From the NCBI GenBank assembly GCA_964352225.1, contig CAYGRM010000314.1, positions 1 to 8,016 of the forward strand: DNA of 8,016 nt, given 5' to 3'. This DNA is from CAJQQY01 sp964352225. GTDB taxonomy: Bacteria; Bacteroidota; Bacteroidia; Chitinophagales; Saprospiraceae. Below the pieces are notes generated by a model. The model had not been told where the DNA came from. It saw only the letters and a list, made by a program, of their open reading frames with translations, and made no database searches. This document shows, piece by piece, positions 7,376-8,016 of this stretch (position 1 is its first letter; each line of letters starts with the position of its first letter). The position numbers were made by a program, and so were the translations under genes.

Positions 7376-7921
7376 TCACTTCATTTCCTCCACCTCTTCT
7401 GGAATAGGAATATGTTTCTCTTTACAATACTTAGCTGCTTCGGAATCGCTCTTTAAATATCTATCACAAAATTCTTCTAATTCTTTTTCTGTAGATTTCA
7501 TGTATCGTTCTTGAGCATTAAGCAGCTTGTCCGTTTGCTCTATAAATAATTCAAACTCCTTATTGATTTTACAAAGTTTATCTACTGTCTTAAAATCAAT
7601 ATCTCTTAATCTTGCAGGATAAAGAATCTTACTAAAAAAAGGATTAGCATCTAGTTCGATAATCCCTATACCGAATGATTGATTCAATCGCTCCATTTCT
7701 TCATTCAGACTATTACTAATTTCGAAGGCTGCCAAATATCCGTAGTTCGCCCAACTTGAATTAGAAACTGCCTGAAAGAAAAATTTCTTCAATTCGTAAT
7801 CACTACTGATCTCTTTTTTTATTTCGTAGGAATACAATTTTATAGTATCTGCTCTATTGACTGATTTTAGAAAAGTCTGACTTACTTTATTTTGAAGATT
7901 CAAAAATTTGATACCTACCAT
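7376..7921 (-). CDS. HrgA/COG2958-family C-terminal nuclease-like domain, apparently 5'-truncated
   Basis: Read from the first available ATG this encodes 181 residues. The core matches, from memory of the family, the C-terminal half of HrgA/COG2958 proteins: KLYSYEIKKEI (29-38), FFFQAVSNSSWANYGYLAA (47-65), FGIGIIELD (83-91), PARLRDIDF (102-110), and a helical stretch ending FIEQTDKLL. Tyr-Glu-Ile-Lys (Glu33, Lys35) followed by Gln50 resembles the E-x-K and helix of PD-(D/E)xK nucleases. Residues 140-181 are a charged tail. Family members are about 300 residues or more, with an N-terminal winged-helix (HARE-HTH) part that is absent here. The same frame is open upstream to 7960 and encodes W-I-H-P-D just before the ATG, matching the family's W-x-P-D-x-V-G motif; it then hits a stop at 7961-7963. 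The ATG start therefore drops the putative catalytic Asp. Most likely this is a decayed gene fragment; a short functional protein with a non-ATG start is less likely. The family is often found near restriction and defence genes; its biochemical activity is not established to my knowledge. Confidence 0.75.
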   Translation of the reverse strand: MVGIKFLNLQNKVSQTFLKSVNRADTIKLYSYEIKKEISSDYELKKFFFQAVSNSSWANYGYLAAFEISNSLNEEMERLNQSFGIGIIELDANPFFSKILYPARLRDIDFKTVDKLCKINKEFELFIEQTDKLLNAQERYMKSTEKELEEFCDRYLKSDSEAAKYCKEKHIPIPEEVEEMK

Positions 7922-8016
7922 ATCAGGATGAATCCACTTTTGATGACTGTCTACACTATTCTATGCTTACCCCCATTATTAAACCACAGGAGTTATATAT
8001 TTAGTTTTTTCGAATT
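7922..8016. other. Upstream edge: in-frame HrgA coding extension, then non-coding
   Basis: On the minus strand 7922-7960 reads in the HrgA-like frame as thirteen residues ending SHQKWIHPD, with no ATG, GTG or TTG codon. At 7951-7963 three TAG codons at 5-bp steps close all three minus-strand frames. The remaining bases, 7964-8016, show no coding sequence, repeat or promoter that I can support. A deletion or insertion junction near 7950-7965 would explain the loss of the N-terminal half. Confidence 0.45.

Overview
The window is AT-rich and all three genes run leftwards on the minus strand. It most likely comes from a Bacteroidota bacterium of the Cytophaga/Flavobacteria type. The reasons are a secreted two-component-type beta-propeller sensor, A/T-rich leaders with no Shine-Dalgarno motif, and a very large fused RecQ helicase. 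This placement is inferred from gene content; no rRNA or other marker gene is present.

Right end (7376-7960): the C-terminal nuclease-like domain of an HrgA/COG2958-family protein. The expected N-terminal part is missing. The open frame runs upstream of its first ATG through a family-typical W-x-H-P-D-M-V-G motif and then meets stops in all three frames. The gene therefore looks 5'-truncated, and the first ATG falls just after the putative catalytic Asp.

Centre (2437-7296): one intact 1619-codon gene, 79 bp downstream of the HrgA fragment on the same strand. It encodes, in order, a DnaQ-like (DEDD) 3'-5' exonuclease, a Cys-containing linker, a RecQ-type SF2 helicase, a long alpha-helical/winged-helix-like middle, a compact UvrD/Rep-type SF1 helicase and a short beta-rich C-terminal domain. 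Both ATPase engines keep all recognisable catalytic motifs. This is the most interesting object in the window: one polypeptide with two complete helicase motors and a nuclease, next to a fragment of a family often reported near restriction and defence genes. A DNA-processing or anti-mobile-element role is inferred, not shown.

Spacer (1926-2436): about 510 bp with no credible gene. It holds a compact set of short direct and inverted repeats at 2049-2140 on a 10-bp grid, upstream of the sensor gene, which could be a regulatory site.

Left end (1-1925): the first 641 codons of a secreted sensor protein with a signal peptide and 14 propeller repeats (two seven-bladed propellers). The window cuts the gene just where the Y_Y_Y domain, membrane helix and signalling output would be expected. 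It is probably a separate regulatory unit, unrelated to the helicase locus.
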